Made by a program: the position numbers and the translations under genes. Positions 1-10,994 of a stretch of DNA of 64,000 bases are shown here, piece after piece; positions within the stretch are counted from its first letter, which is position 1, and each line of letters opens with the position of its first letter. The notes beneath the pieces are model-generated. The model saw only the letters and a program-made list of their open reading frames with translations, had not been told where the DNA came from and did no database searches. Source of the stretch: Acanthopleura granulata (taxonomy: Eukaryota; Mollusca; Polyplacophora; Chitonida; Chitonidae); assembly GCA_016165875.1 (NCBI GenBank), contig JABBOT010000001.1, forward strand, positions 13,460,330 through 13,524,329, read 5' to 3'.

Positions 1-1103
1 AAAAACGAAGGTACAAAGGACGGTTAATGCCAAATAGTTTTCAAATGACTTGAACTGCTTACACAAAAACAATAAAAGCATTTTCTTTTATGAATATTCT
101 AAAATCTAATAAGCCGACGATTAGGCCTTTCCCATGTGTGATAATGTTATATAGTGTGTTCAAACGATTCGTCACTTCCTTCAGTTCAAAGATATACCAA
201 ATAATACAGCTATAAGAACTCAAAGCTAATCTCAACATCTGAGAAGGAATTGACCAAAAACAGGGTAATGATACAGAAGGTAATTTCGTTACACTGCGAT
301 TTAAACTAAAGTATGCAGATTGTACGTATAATACTTTGATTTGAAGCCAGCCGTTGTCCAGTTTTGGGTGGTGGTACCAGTATGCACCACACAATAACAT
401 AGCAACCTGTGAAAGGTGGAAGCGCATGCTACACACAGAACGTGCTATTGTAGCTCAATACTGTGTAACAAGTTCTAACTACCGATCGTGTCACAAACTT
501 ACAGACAAGCAGACAGGATGTTAACTCAAGGGACAATATTTTGTACAACGAAGTTTGTTGAAATCACAAGCTAAGATAAGAACGCGATTAATAAGTACGG
601 CTGTGAGAATATTTGACCAAATTTGTTTAAAATTAAATACCTAAGATAGGTTTCCACAAGTCAAGACATTAATCAAAAATCATGTGCATACCTTTAGGAA
701 TATTTGTCAGTTTTCCTATTTTTAATCCTTTGTGAATTCAGAAGTTATTTAATGGAGACAAACACATCAATTCATACTGAATGTTATTTACCGTATCATT
801 TCCAAAGAGAAAAAAAAATGAGCATTCATTCGGCGGATAATGAAAAAACAGTTGCTTCAATGTATGGTAAAGCAATATGCTATTATACGGTCTATTACAT
901 ATTTAAATGTCATCGCTTACGTCCAACATATATCGATGATTTACTTTAACCTTGAGGATTTTTAATGTATAGTCCAGCATAAACAAAGCTATTACGCTTC
1001 ATAAGGAACCCGAAGCCTGCACTAACACAATATAAGCATTTACATGTAAACTAGAGCTAAACTAACAAACCTGGGAACTAATGAAGGCATAATTCCGTTC
1101 TGT
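1..1103. other. Gene-free AT-rich stretch
   Basis: I see no recognisable gene, RNA or repeat here. Open frames are short and overlap on both strands without coding character. A minus-strand splice-like pair around 500-580 (a TTATCTTAG acceptor and a CT/GTAAGT donor) was examined, and the segment between has stops in all three frames. Confidence 0.5.
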
Positions 1104-1243
1104 TATTTATTTGATTTTATTTATTTGATTGGTGTTTTACGCCGTAGTCAAGAATATTTCACTTAAACGACGGCGGCCAGCATTATGGTGGGAGGAAACC
1201 GGACAGAGCCCGGGGAAAACCCACGGCCGTCCGCAGGTTGTTG
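1104..1243 (-). mobile_element. SINE, 3' half (molluscan tRNA-derived family)
   Basis: Read on the minus strand, this is the body and tail of the window's commonest SINE. It holds the block with ACGGCGGCCAGCATTATGG, the GGTGGGAGGAAACCGG segment, the TACGCCGTA...CAAGAATATTTCAC segment, and ends in a TTTATTTGATT tail that is partly duplicated. The tRNA-like head is missing, so the copy is 5'-truncated, as is usual for LINE-mobilised SINEs. The full-length copies at 31.9 and 49.1 kb serve as reference. Confidence 0.82.
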
Positions 1244-2917
1244 ATTTATTTGTAATCTATTCGAAATAGTATCACACCTGCTTAACACTTCTTGATCCCA
1301 CATAACAAGTTATGACGTAAGAATGAAAGTTTTGTCCAGAGACAAACATTTCCTTTTATTTATCTGCAATGTCGGCCCTCGTGATAATACAAAATATGGT
1401 TCCTTTCGTTTCGAAAGCTTTTATTCACCTAGACGAAACGTTTATTTGATGAAAGCTTATCACCATTAACTCCATTTATACGGGAAATGTAGATCACGGA
1501 TTCCCAGGATTGATAATGCTAAATCATGATCATCCGTTTGAACTTCTTATGAGTGGATATGAAGAAATTAATCTGACCGAGGTTCACGTGTGATCTTGGC
1601 CTTGATTCACGTGACTCTCACAGGTAATGGTGTACTGGTCTGCAGATAACCACCACCCTATTACACAACGGCCTACAGGGTCATGTCACCAATCGCTGAC
1701 CCACGCCATGTGACCAAGGACTGATGGGAAGCACTAGTCACTTCGGACCTGGCTAGTCTCTCTGATGTCCAGAGTAGGCTGAATTCACACGGCTCCACAA
1801 CGTCCCGTGGGGGTAGAGATCGTCGCCTAGGGTAGAAACTCTTTTGACCCTGGCCAGAGACGACCGCTGCCGGATATATTAAAACCAATTAATCTCTATT
1901 AGAGGTAGCAAAATGGGACTAATTCGTACACGAGGCTGGCATCACGTGGGTCACTACGAGTCGTACTCTGTCAATGATCAGGAAAATTACAGTAAGGTAG
2001 ATGTAATTAACCAACGATCTCTTCGTGGAACACTGAGCCTCTCCTCAACCGCAACTCCCCGCAAATCTCTTTAATGGTTCGTCGGACGACGTTGCCAGAC
2101 TCCTCTATAAAGGTTATCCCCAGGTTATCCCCAGGCTCCGCCCGTAATCACCTAGACGCTTTAACAGCCACATGGTATGGCCGTGTGTGGCGAAAAGTAG
2201 AGGAGGTCGAATCCCAGTACCGCTAATTTTGCTGATGAGTTTGCCTCACCCGACAGGAGTGTTGTGAAGATAACATTAAACGCATTTCCTTGTAGAGACA
2301 ACACCAAGTCAATTCTGGCTTATTGATGGCTGAACTCAAAGCTTGAACACACACTCTAAATATAAAACACATTTCGTGTTCCCCGCACAACAGCTGCTAA
2401 ACGGCACACACTTGGAACCTCATCTTCCATTCTTGTTCATATGGAGGAATTTCTGGATCTTTTCTTTTTTCGCGTTGAAATCAATTGTTCAATCGTACTT
2501 GTACTCGAATTTCCGCTAATTTATTGACTTTCATGGTAACTATTATCAGAGAACGTGACATCGGTACTGGGAGAATGACGCGTGCAACTTGGGACTTGAT
2601 TTGGTGCAATGGCCGGGTCAAGTTACATTCGCTGCAGCTGAGCCGGTTATCTGGTGTAATGGGAAGGTTTTCTTGGCCGATGGAATTCAATTCAAAGCCT
2701 AAATCTTGGCAAGGTGTAGTTTTGTCATAGTGTCTGCAATGGCTGTAGTTGGCGATTTGCTGATGTAGACAAAACATGACAAGAAAGAACAAGTGTCTCT
2801 CTCTTGTTACAACAATCGAAGAGTAGTTCTGATTTTTACAGTTTCAAATTAAGAAGTCAGATCCTTGTACTGGCCTGCCGCTAGGAAGATCTAAGCTACT
2901 CTAAGAGACCACAAAAT
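1244..2917. other. Unannotated stretch with some CpG-richer DNA
   Basis: No gene is recognised. About 1650-2130 is richer in GC and CpG than its surroundings and contains a short direct doubling of GGTTATCCCCA near 2107-2130. A GGTCGAATCCCAGTACC segment near 2207 resembles a pol III B box, but no matching A box and stem set was found, so I do not call a tRNA. A possible acceptor (TTCTGATTTTTACAG) ends near 2838 and is followed by a 20-codon open segment. This is too short to call. Confidence 0.4.
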
Positions 2918-3184
2918 AGCGGCGAGGACTGTGGCAGTTGGCAAGTGGCCAAACGCAACCAGTGAAGTTCGGCCTCTTGTCACTTCACCACAATCCGGGA
3001 GTCAAGGTGGTATTTTAGCTGTTCATATAAATGTATAAATAGTAGCAACCCCCCACCCCACCCACACACACACAAAGGCTCAAGCAGAATTAGGCCAGAA
3101 AAAATGATATGTTGTTAATTGAAATTGATTCGACGCCAGTGGTCTAGAATTAGTCTAGAAATAATATGAAAACACTGCAAAGTA
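2918..3184 (+). repeat. Dispersed repeat X, copy 1
   Basis: This aligns by eye to 14095-14421 on the same strand and to 7560-7830 and 32911-33180 on the opposite strand. Shared landmarks in order are a GGCAAGTGGCC/GGCAAATGGTC segment, a CTGTTCATRTAARTGT segment, a C-rich run, AAGCAGAATTAG, GTCTAGAATTA/GATCTAGAATTA and a final AACATGAAAACACTGYAAAG-like end. This copy has a CCCACC/CACA run near 3049-3075 in the C-rich part. It has no coding capacity and is probably a non-autonomous mobile element of unknown class. Confidence 0.7.
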
Positions 3185-3294
3185 AAAACTTATCACAACC
3201 CCGCCGATCTTTGAACGGACAGGCCTAACCTCGATCGTCGTTTCCATATGCTGATGAAATGAAGTGAGGGTTCTATGTTATGGAATTCAGCATT

Positions 3295-3409
3295 CGACTT
3301 GGTGAACAGGCAGAGCTATGTGAACACGTATTACTTCAGATCCACTTTGCGACTTGGCCAGCAGGCAGAGCTCTGTGAATACGTGTTACTTCAGATCTAC
3401 TAAGCGACA
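3295..3409. repeat. Tandem duplication, 55-bp unit, two copies
   Basis: CGACTTGGTGAACAGGCAGA at 3295 is repeated 55 bp later as CGACTTGGCCAGCAGGCAGA. The rest of each unit also matches (AGCTMTGTGAAYACGTRTTA and CTTCAGATCYAC), and a third copy begins at 3405. This looks like a simple local duplication with no sign of function. Confidence 0.8.
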
Positions 3410-4419
3410 AGTCAGTATTGAGAGGAGCAACCAGACCTATCTTTGGAGTACATTCCTCTGTGTACTGATTTTTGTTCGATTTAGCTAAATCAGTGAGGGT
3501 AAATTTACATCCTATTACACCATAATAATCTACTGGCCGCCTAATGAAACCAAGATACCAGCACACGGACCGTGTATTGCAGACGTAAGCGTTAACGACA
3601 CCCTCGAGAGAGCGCGCTGAACGGCCTATGTATGATCGCGTGTATTTCCCATACAACATCTGATCAATAGCACTTTCTAGGCAATATTGGTAAGTTCTAT
3701 AATCACCACTAAAGGTTGATGTTTTTGTGTCCTGTTAGAAGTAAATAAGGTTCATCGTCCAATTTAATGGCTCTTCACTTCCACGTGATTGGCAGACCAT
3801 ATTTTTCGACCTGGTGTTTCACCCACATTATTCATGTTTGTCCAAAGTTCTTCCATTAGATACAATGCAGGTACCATATGCTTAGCTATGCAGATCGGAC
3901 TTTTACTTATCAAAATAAACATGGGGAAACATTGTGGAAATAACATACGTACATTCTCCTCAAAGCACAGTCAACTGACACACATCTGTATGTTTACCAG
4001 ATGCGTTTTCACAAGCTCAGAGTAGAGAGACTTAGAAAACTGGCCGGTGGGCAAATTTTTTGCTTTTGCAATTTTCACATTGAGATTGATTGGTTTGTCT
4101 TCTAACAGAAAAAAAATCCAAGCTACTCGTAATTCATTTTTTTTTTTTTTGCTGGATTCGATTTGCTCTACATTTTGATCTGTAATGTTGTAGAACAAGA
4201 GCAACAATTTAGAAATCTTTAATAACTGATACTAATACTCGAAGGATACGATTAGGATCATTAGTGTTTTCCCTGGTGTTTGAGGCCACTTTATCTTTAT
4301 TCTGCACTGCCTGTGACGGTAATCAGCTACAAACACAACTGGGCCGTGATGTAGGAAGAAAAATGTTTTTTTTTTGTGTGTAGAAAACGTATAACGGAAT
4401 GTACCTTTTGTGCCAATAG

Positions 4420-4559
4420 AAAATATGTTGTGTGACTCATCAGTTGTATCATTGGAAAATATGAAACGAAATTTACAGGTGCCTTTCACTCACCATGTAA
4501 ACAAATTGTGTACCACTGATACATTTGTCATTCTGGATGTGTCACACGCACTACACAAG
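4420..4559 (+). CDS. Exon-like segment (unproven)
   Basis: This open segment is bordered by a possible acceptor (CCTTTTGTGCCAATAG, ending at 4419) and a near-consensus donor (ACAAG/GTAAGT at 4560). An alternative acceptor with a long T tract ends at 4383, but it brings in an in-frame stop. The open frame starts after two bases and gives 46 codons containing the stretch NLQVPFTHHVNKLC and ending in DVSHALHK just before the donor. I recognise no domain. The opposite strand also shows a splice-like arrangement over the same bases, which is a warning that such patterns arise by chance here. No partner exon with matching phase could be fixed. Confidence 0.2.
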
Positions 4560-4659
4560 GTAAGTACTGCGTATACTCAAAATTATGTGTACCCGCATTT
4601 TTGCCACCATTTACTTTTTAAAAAAGAAAGTGCAAAATATGTAATGCAATGCTAGGATG

Positions 4660-7129
4660 TGTCCCATAAGGCAATAATAGACCTCGAATTCAAGTCCAAA
4701 TCTAACCGCCTACGGTGATACGACTGCCGCCTAAAAGGGAAAGTTACCAAACCCCCTCCCCCAATGGATTTCAAGTAACGTCGTCTGTACGATTACCCTA
4801 CAGTAGAGAATTGGAGGAGCGTCCGTATAGAGGTATAGTATATGTTATAACTGTGGAGAGGCTGACGGGAATAGAGTGAAGAGGAGAATGCTTACAAATT
4901 ACTTTCCGTTTGCAAATGTCTCAGGTTCCGTCTTGGGCAAAAGCTAACGGTTTCTGACCATTTGGCGTATTCCTGAAAGCATCGTTGACATTGGGCCAAA
5001 TGGCGCTCAATCAGGAACTGAAAGAGCGCGACTTCAATTTGCTTAGAGGTACATTAGTACTTCCGCTTGCGGAGCTCTCGAAGAGTTGAAATTTAAGGCT
5101 GTGTTGTCTTCAGAGTGACATCCGAGTGACTATAGAGAGCAATACCCTTTGTTTTGTACCGGAAGTACACGAAATCTCAGTGTGAGTTAAGTCGTCATTT
5201 GTTATCGCGATGAGTTTTGTGCTTGGGCAATGGAGGGATAGGCGTTGTTGATGGATAGGTCCTTTGTTTGTTCCCGTGTATAGCCCACCCCCGTTCCTCC
5301 CGGTTAACACGGTGATAATACATCTCTATTACGGCCCAAGACATGACGCAACAGTTGGCGGAAGTCCTCCCTATCTCGCCTATAAATTTTTCTCAACACG
5401 ACTGATCGATTCATTGATTTTGCCGGGGGAGATAATGGCTTGATCAAGCAATGCTCAACGCTTCACTACTCATTAATTGGTTCAGTGTTTCGGTCGCCGA
5501 CTTTTTCCAACCCAGAGCCTCCGTTTACAGCCTTTACGAAGCATTGAGTGAACAAGAGATGTTACACGCAGCCTAATGACTCCCAAAAGCAGCCAAGTAC
5601 AGTCTCAGTGAACTGAATAAAAGACCACGAAAACAGAATGAAATAAAACGTCAAATAACCGGCGGGAAATAATTATCCTCATTCCATTTATTGGAAGTAA
5701 ACTTCCTTTGGGCGATGCATTGAAATTATTTCAAAGTGACAATTTGGAGGACAAAAAGAAACGCTTGAATAATAGGTTTCACTATTGATTACTTTGTTAT
5801 CTTGTGAATCCATTCCGATTTATTCAGCTTCTGTAGAGATGTTCACAAAGAACCGGCAAGTATGCTGTCGGAGAATTTCAGACAAGTGTATTAGAGTACT
5901 CAAATGCTCAAATAAACGCCTTTAGCTGATTTCATTTTGATTTAATGAATGAACACGCTAGCATGCCGAAAAAATTTGTCAATTTTTAGAAGTGAGGTTG
6001 CTTTGTTCAACTTTATAATGAATCAGACCACGGATGAAGACAACGTGGGTGGAAATGAATTTTATGCGGCCAACGTCCTCAAGTTATATAGCTGCGGACT
6101 GAAAAACCCTAACTCCATATTCCAATTATGGGCGTTTAAGTAGAAATGCCGCCGGACACAACGAAGACCCTATCACGACACCTTGTGAGGAAAAGAGCGC
6201 TTAAAAGCAGGAACTAAATAAACTATGAACTCGGTTGAAGACGTATAAGTGTAGTGAGTGTGAAAGTTTTTTACTCGATGTTTTGTCGAGTGTGCCTCTT
6301 TGACCAAACCCTTTCACTCTTGAAAGCGTACAAAAATTATAACAAAATATCAGAATTTTATAAGCGTAGAATTGCAGAAAATTTGATTAAACATCAATAT
6401 GATAAGGTCAAAATAAATATAGGTATTACATTTTCCAAATTTTAACCGACCAGGCATAATTAGGTTTGACAGGAAGAAGTAGTCCGCCATGTTCCAGCAA
6501 GAGTAACGAGTTCGATAGCGGACTGCACGAAAATAACAATAAATAAATAAATAAATTAATGGTCATAAAAGTTGAGTGACAAAGCTTTGTCAGTAAACGT
6601 CCATACACACATAGACATTCCAAAGTTATAACAATGATCTCTGGATATAATCGTTTTCCAGCCAGATCAGTGTAGGTCAAAGGGCGAATCTTTCCTCGAG
6701 ATAACGGTGACGTCAAACATTTCAAACACTCAGATGACTTTTAGATTCTCAGTCTTGAATATCTCTTGTCAAACATTATAATACGTCAAATAGTAATACA
6801 GATGCAGAATGTCGTATTTCTGTCTGGTAACATTTATTAGTAAATGTGTCATACTTCTCTTCCTGTAATAAATGTACAAATTAATTGCTGAGGCGGCGAT
6901 ATCGGTAGCAGCACCGATAGTGTTCATGAAAAATACACGCTGTGTGGTTTCTTGAGACTTAACGCCGCTTTCCGCATTATTTAAGTAAAACCACGATGAA
7001 ATGTTCTTGTAGAAGTAGTAGCTCTTCCCTCTTTTATCAAGCAGCAAAATGAATCATCTCAGGAAAAAAATGAAAAACCCTAACAAAAGTAGGATGAAAA
7101 TAAGCACACTACACTTTGGACGATATACC
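4660..7129. other. Unannotated stretch
   Basis: No gene is recognised. The part around 5390-5560 is richer in homeodomain-type sites (TGATCGATTCATTGATTT, CATTAATTGG) and CpG than its neighbours, which would suit an enhancer but proves nothing. An AAATAAATAAATAAATAAAT-like microsatellite lies near 6536-6560. Open frames between 5949 and 7047 are AT-rich without coding character. Confidence 0.35.
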
Positions 7130-7130
7130 T

Positions 7131-7265
7131 GGACGATTGTCCGGCTGTCAAACTGAACACAGCCCACGTTACACAGGCACTTACACAGAAGCCATGCCTT
7201 GTCATATGTGGACTTGCTAAGACATGATATCTGACAGGTACATTCACATTTAATGCGCATATCGC
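7131..7265 (-). CDS. Cysteine-rich exon-like segment (unproven)
   Basis: On the minus strand an open frame begins with an ATG near 7299 and runs 81 codons to a stop at 7054. Within it is a compact cysteine cluster (KCECTCQISC ... LLCKCLCNVGC). The segment is bordered by an acceptor-like CTATCCTTCATAG and a donor-like ATCGTCCAG/GTATAT. If unspliced, the frame continues into a hydrophobic run (VLIFILLLLGFFIFFL) and stops just after it, giving a small cysteine-rich, tail-anchored-type protein instead. The cysteine spacing brought TMEM9-like proteins to mind, but the match is too weak to name it. It lies downstream, in the right order, of the minus-strand segments at 8.2 and 9.5 kb. Confidence 0.2.
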
Positions 7266-7559
7266 TATGAAGGATAGGCTTTTTATCTGCGAAATCCATG
7301 CCCTATGAACCGTTAAATACCATCAGAGCTGGAATAAAGTCTTGTCCTTAAGTAACTGCATCAAGGAAGTGAATTAGATCATATACGTGAATAGGTACCA
7401 TAATCGACGCTGTTCCTATTGGTTTTGCCTGGTGAAATAATGGTTACGGCCTTTTCGATCACACACTGGTACAAGATCTAACTTCCAGGCCAGGTACGCA
7501 AATTCAACTCCGAATCGAGTCAAGCCAAAAGATGATTATTAAATGTTTATGACAACATA

Positions 7560-7830
7560 GCATTTCGAGTAATTCTAGACCATTGACGTCCGCTGAACTG
7601 CAACTGACATTATTGAAACTTTGTTGTACCTAATTCTGGTTAACCCATGGTGCTGGGGGCCAAGGTGCCACTGCACGTATTTAAGAGTTCACATGAACGG
7701 AGAGACTAAAACCCTAAATAGAAGCATATTGACAAGAGGCTATATTTCACAGGTTGCATGTGTCATTGGACAACTAACACACTACAGTTGCTGCTCTGGT
7801 TTTACTCTCTTTACTCTAGTCTTTTCGCAA
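7560..7830 (-). repeat. Dispersed repeat X, copy 2
   Basis: This reads as the reverse complement of the 14.1-kb copy. It starts at GAGTAATTCTAGACCA, passes CCTAATTCTGGTT and CATGGTGCTGG, continues through ACATGAACGGAGAGACTAAA and ACCCTAA, and ends in CTGCTCTGGTTTTACTCTC with a further CTAGTCTTTT. The alignment to copy 3 is continuous with small indels. Its end abuts the SINE-like segment that begins near 7826. Confidence 0.75.
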
Positions 7831-7989
7831 CATTTCCTAGCGCGACGCGCAGCATAAGGGAATGAATCAAATACAGTTACATTAACAATGTTATAATATT
7901 GTGACTTGGTGGGTTGACTGGTGTCATGTCTGTTATCTTCGGAATGGCGTTTCAGTGAGGCAGCATTATAAATATGTCGCCACTTAGAC
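7826..7989 (+). mobile_element. Second SINE family (V-SINE/RUDI-like body), 5'-truncated
   Basis: The segment carries the string GACTGGTGTCATGTC followed by a TCTTCGG box and TTCAGTGAGGCAGCATTATA. I recall this order from molluscan V-SINE-type elements (RUDI). The family name is from memory and unverified. The tRNA-like head is absent. A detached head that fits the same family lies at 23253-23350 on the minus strand. There is no coding content. Confidence 0.55.
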
Positions 7990-8207
7990 CCAATTGCAAA
8001 ACATATACATACTGTAAGAATTTGACCACAATGATATTGAATTGCAAACTGGTAAACCAAGTAACGATCAAGGCAGAAAAGATTAAAAAGTTTTAATGAG
8101 TTTTATTTATTTGAGCATGTATTTCGCTTCTTTGCATTTGTTAATTGAATCAGCGTTTTTTTCTGCGTTTTAAATGAATGAATAATACATAAACGATTTT
8201 GGCTTAC

Positions 8208-8280
8208 CGCCACATCTATCTTTTGACAACAATTGTTTTACGTCATAAAGACTTTCCTTGTTACAATGTATTGAACGGAA
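8208..8280 (-). CDS. Exon-like segment, 73 bp (unproven)
   Basis: On the minus strand a good acceptor (CTTATTACATTCCTTTAG) opens a 73-base segment closed by GGCG/GTAAGCC. One frame is open throughout: 24 codons plus one base, including HCNKESLYDVKQLLSKDRCG. The other two frames are not both open. It lies between the signal-peptide-like start at 9.59 kb and the cysteine-rich segment at 7.2 kb on the same strand. However, its phase does not join directly to the 9.5-kb exon, so an extra exon would be needed. No domain is recognised. Confidence 0.22.
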
Positions 8281-8479
8281 CTAAAGGAATGTAATAAGTG
8301 GGCCTACACTACATAATCACTGTATTTGACAGCCAGTCTGTCGTTTTTCATTTATATTAGAAGACATATGTATATATATGAACAAATTATTAAGCACTCG
8401 AGCTTAAATATCACGCTTTTCCATTTCTATAACAGGATAGTAAGATCTCTATGGGATATCTAAACAATACGTCAGAAAC

Positions 8480-9100
8480 AGTTTCCCCGCAAAAAGGGAA
8501 CTTTTTACCGCGACAATTTCAGCAAAAAAATACCCGGTGTTAATCAGGCCGGATCAGCTGGAGTGGTTATACAGCAGACAATGAAGCACGCCAATTGACA
8601 ATTTACACTTTCTATCAGACATCTCGAAATCAATTCATATTTGATTTCTTGGTGGAAGTTATGGCTCACCGGAGAAAAGTGCGTGGTTTTTCTAAAGCGC
8701 TGGCTGGGGTAATCTGTATCTCGAGGGACGTCGTAACGACGCTATCAGCAGCTCACTGAGGTATGCTGTGTTGGGCGGACGGTTTCCCCGGTATTAATCT
8801 CTCAGAGATGTAGTGTGGGAGATCTCACACTGTTTATAGAAACGCGCTAAAGGAAATGTATTGCGCCGAGTTTAAATTGAAAATTGATAACTGTTTTGGG
8901 AGCGCTTTTTTCGCCTCTGGCGGAGTTTCGCTAAACGGTTCCTTAACAACATTGGACTGGCGGAAAGAAACTGAGTGGAGATAGCAACCGTAAAAGCTAT
9001 CCATATTCTTCTGCCCTTTGACAAAACCATTTGTCCATCTTACCCGGAAACCGATTCGGTAATTGTGGAAGAAAGCGAGCGGAAAAGCGATAACAAAGCT
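8480..9100. promoter_or_regulatory. CpG-richer block, possible regulatory DNA
   Basis: The stretch has more CpG and a more even base mix than the flanking AT-rich DNA. It holds several transcription-factor-like words, among them AAATTGAAAATTGATAA near 8874, CCAATTGACAATT near 8590 and TTTATAGAAACGCGC near 8833. Nothing here codes convincingly. A possible donor on the minus strand lies near 9042 (CCGG/GTAAGATGG). Calling it regulatory is inference from composition only. Confidence 0.25.
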
Positions 9101-9532
9101 TGCATTTGTATAGGATCAGATGTAAATTGGACTCTAAGTCACTTAGGACTTTGAATAGCTCTCACTAGAATAGTTTGAATGGTCAGAAATGCCCGATCCA
9201 ATGTCAGGATCAAAGACAAGAACCGTCAGTACTCGAGCACTCGTCAATCCTTCCCAACACTTTGGCCTGTTGATCAGAGACTTCATCCATTACAGTTTAA
9301 CTACTATAAAGAAAACAATATTTAGAGAATGCTAATAATTAGTCATTGCCTTTTTCATAGTATGAATAATATAAAGCTAGAATTCCCTATTATCCTTAAC
9401 TACGTCGGGTAAATTTGGATGCCGTCATTATTCTACGTAATGGTGGTAAGGTCGTAAAAACTTGCACAATAATACATAATGTATATGACCTACACGGAAA
9501 GCCACGACAAGCGATAAAAACAAATGTCTTAC

Positions 9533-9587
9533 CGTAATGTTGGTGTAGGCAAATAAAGAAAGCTATTAAGGTTCCCCAAAGTTTCAT
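9533..9587 (-). CDS. Possible first coding exon with signal peptide (unproven)
   Basis: On the minus strand the sequence AGAAAC precedes an ATG at 9587, giving an A at position -3 as in good animal start contexts. The frame reads MKLWGTLIAFFICLHQHYG and is then closed by a strong donor (ACG/GTAAGACA). The leader has a short basic start and a hydrophobic core typical of a secretory signal peptide. Above it, 9590-9850 is CpG-rich, as expected of a 5' untranslated region or promoter. A peptide with signal sequence ending at a splice donor is a common gene-start layout. Downstream candidates on the same strand lie at 8208-8280 and 7131-7265, but the phases do not join without an unseen exon. The identity is unknown. 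Confidence 0.3.
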
Positions 9588-9589
9588 GT

Positions 9590-9850
9590 TTCTAGACGGT
9601 TAGTCCTGCGGCTGCGGACAAAACTGTTTCGGGCCTCTCCGATATTCTTGGTGGTCTTAATGCGAGCAGTCTCTCATTAAAGTTAGTGCGTAACGTCCCG
9701 AAGGCAGGAGAAGTTCTTCGTGTATACCGCGGCAAGTAAAGACTCCCTTTGTCGGGAGGTTCCGCGTCCGTGCTCTCCGCTGCAGTGGTTCAAAGAATCG
9801 TTTTCAGTCCTTAACGCGTCTGTCCCAATGTAGTGTCTCTTAGTCCCGAT
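9590..9850 (-). promoter_or_regulatory. CpG-rich stretch upstream of the 9.59-kb start
   Basis: This block contains many CpG dinucleotides (for example CTGCGGCTGCGG near 9606, ACCGCGGCAAG near 9727, TTCCGCGTCCG near 9760) in an otherwise CpG-poor neighbourhood. Its position just upstream of the minus-strand ATG at 9587 suits a promoter or 5' untranslated region. I saw no TATA box placed convincingly. Confidence 0.25.
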
Positions 9851-9989
9851 GGAAGCTAATTTCCCACCTCTTTAAATAGAAAAGTAAATGGTGATGAATA
9901 TTCACGAAGGATATTAATATTAACGAAGTGTATGAATATTAAAGTTGGACGCGTGATGCTGCTGCACACCCCCGGGTCTGGAGAGTAGA

Positions 9990-10110
9990 TATTGTGCAGC
10001 ACTGGTGTTCTGGGAGAAACCCGGCCACGCCAGCGAATGGCCAACTGGAACTCAGCAATACCCACGCGGCGAGTCATTGGTGCAGACCCACAGAGGCGGG
10101 GAGGCGAGCC
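9990..10110. other. GC-rich island of unknown nature
   Basis: The segment is GC-rich (AGAAACCCGGCCACGCC; GGCGGGGAGGCGAGCCC) and open on both strands, for 79 codons on plus and 101 on minus. Neither product resembles anything I know. It could be a diverged SINE head, an old retrocopy piece or a chance island. Confidence 0.3.
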
Positions 10111-10852
10111 CACGGAAGCCATAAGCGATTTCTTATTGACAAATGTTGTGGTTAACCTCACATTTTCATTCCAGCCTGAATCACCAGCATTGATTAAAGC
10201 TCTTTATTTATTTAGAGGAACAAAGACTTAAGTATCAGACGGTCTGAGACCTACCAATTAGCCACTAGTCATGGAGTACAAAAGCTACTCCCGGAACAAT
10301 CAGCACGCCGTATTTAACAAATTACGCTAAAACTAATGGGGGGATACAATTAATATCTCCACATCTAAACACATTTTGAGAAACCTTTGGAAAATCTAGG
10401 ACTTAATCTTTACAACCAGTAACAAGCGATACATATAACTAATTCGTCTCCAATTGCACAGATAATTGGATTAGCGAGAAGGTTGGAAGTGTTTGTCGGC
10501 ATTCTATGGTAAATATGTGGGCGATGTTCAACTACATGTGTAATGGCAGTTCTAGTCCGGAGTTTTCCGTGATAGACCTTTTCCGAGAAACCCAGGGGTA
10601 TTCCGAGGTGCAGAATTATCGTCTGGTGGGGTAGCTTTTAAAGAACTACCGAAAATAGTGTAGAAATTTTGAATGAAAAATAATTAAGGAGATGTACTGG
10701 GTGTAAACCCTAGATTATAAAAGCAGAGCGGGGTTATTTCAAGCCGTTTCCAGCCAAGTTAAGTGATCTAGATTTCTCGATGGCCAAGTCAACACAACCA
10801 TTTTCTTACAATCTCAGCCAATTAGCCTGTGATATTTCCTGTTTTTCCTCAG

Positions 10853-10994
10853 TCGGAATTTCGCTGACGTCAGTTACAATTTCAATTTTCCTACATCAGA
10901 AACACTGCGGCCGCTAGCTCAATTGTGTGACAGCACGCTGTGTGATGGATACGTCGAGAGGACGCGTCCTTCGGCTGCTGCTAACGGTCACTAA
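10853..10994 (+). CDS. Terminal-exon-like segment (unproven)
   Basis: A strong pyrimidine tract and acceptor (ATTTCCTGTTTTTCCTCAG, ending at 10852) opens a frame that starts after one base and runs 46 codons to a TAA at 10992. The product includes FADVSYNFNFPTSETLRPL and CDSTLCDGYVERTRPS, a polar, evenly mixed composition unlike AT-rich noise. The region is also CpG-richer than its flanks (GCGGCCGC at 10908; ACGCGTCC). No family is recognised and no upstream exon with matching phase was found. It could equally be a chance open stretch in regulatory DNA. Confidence 0.25.

Noticed and set aside
500..580. Minus-strand exon with TTATCTTAG acceptor and GTAAGT donor
   Set aside because: All three frames contain a stop between the two sites.
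7054..7299. TMEM9 exon
   Set aside because: The CxCxC pattern and a following hydrophobic run suggested it, but TMEM9 is highly conserved in animals and the residues here do not align well enough.
9990..10231. Protein gene in the GC-rich island
   Set aside because: Both strands are open with arginine- and proline-rich, domain-free products, as expected from composition alone.
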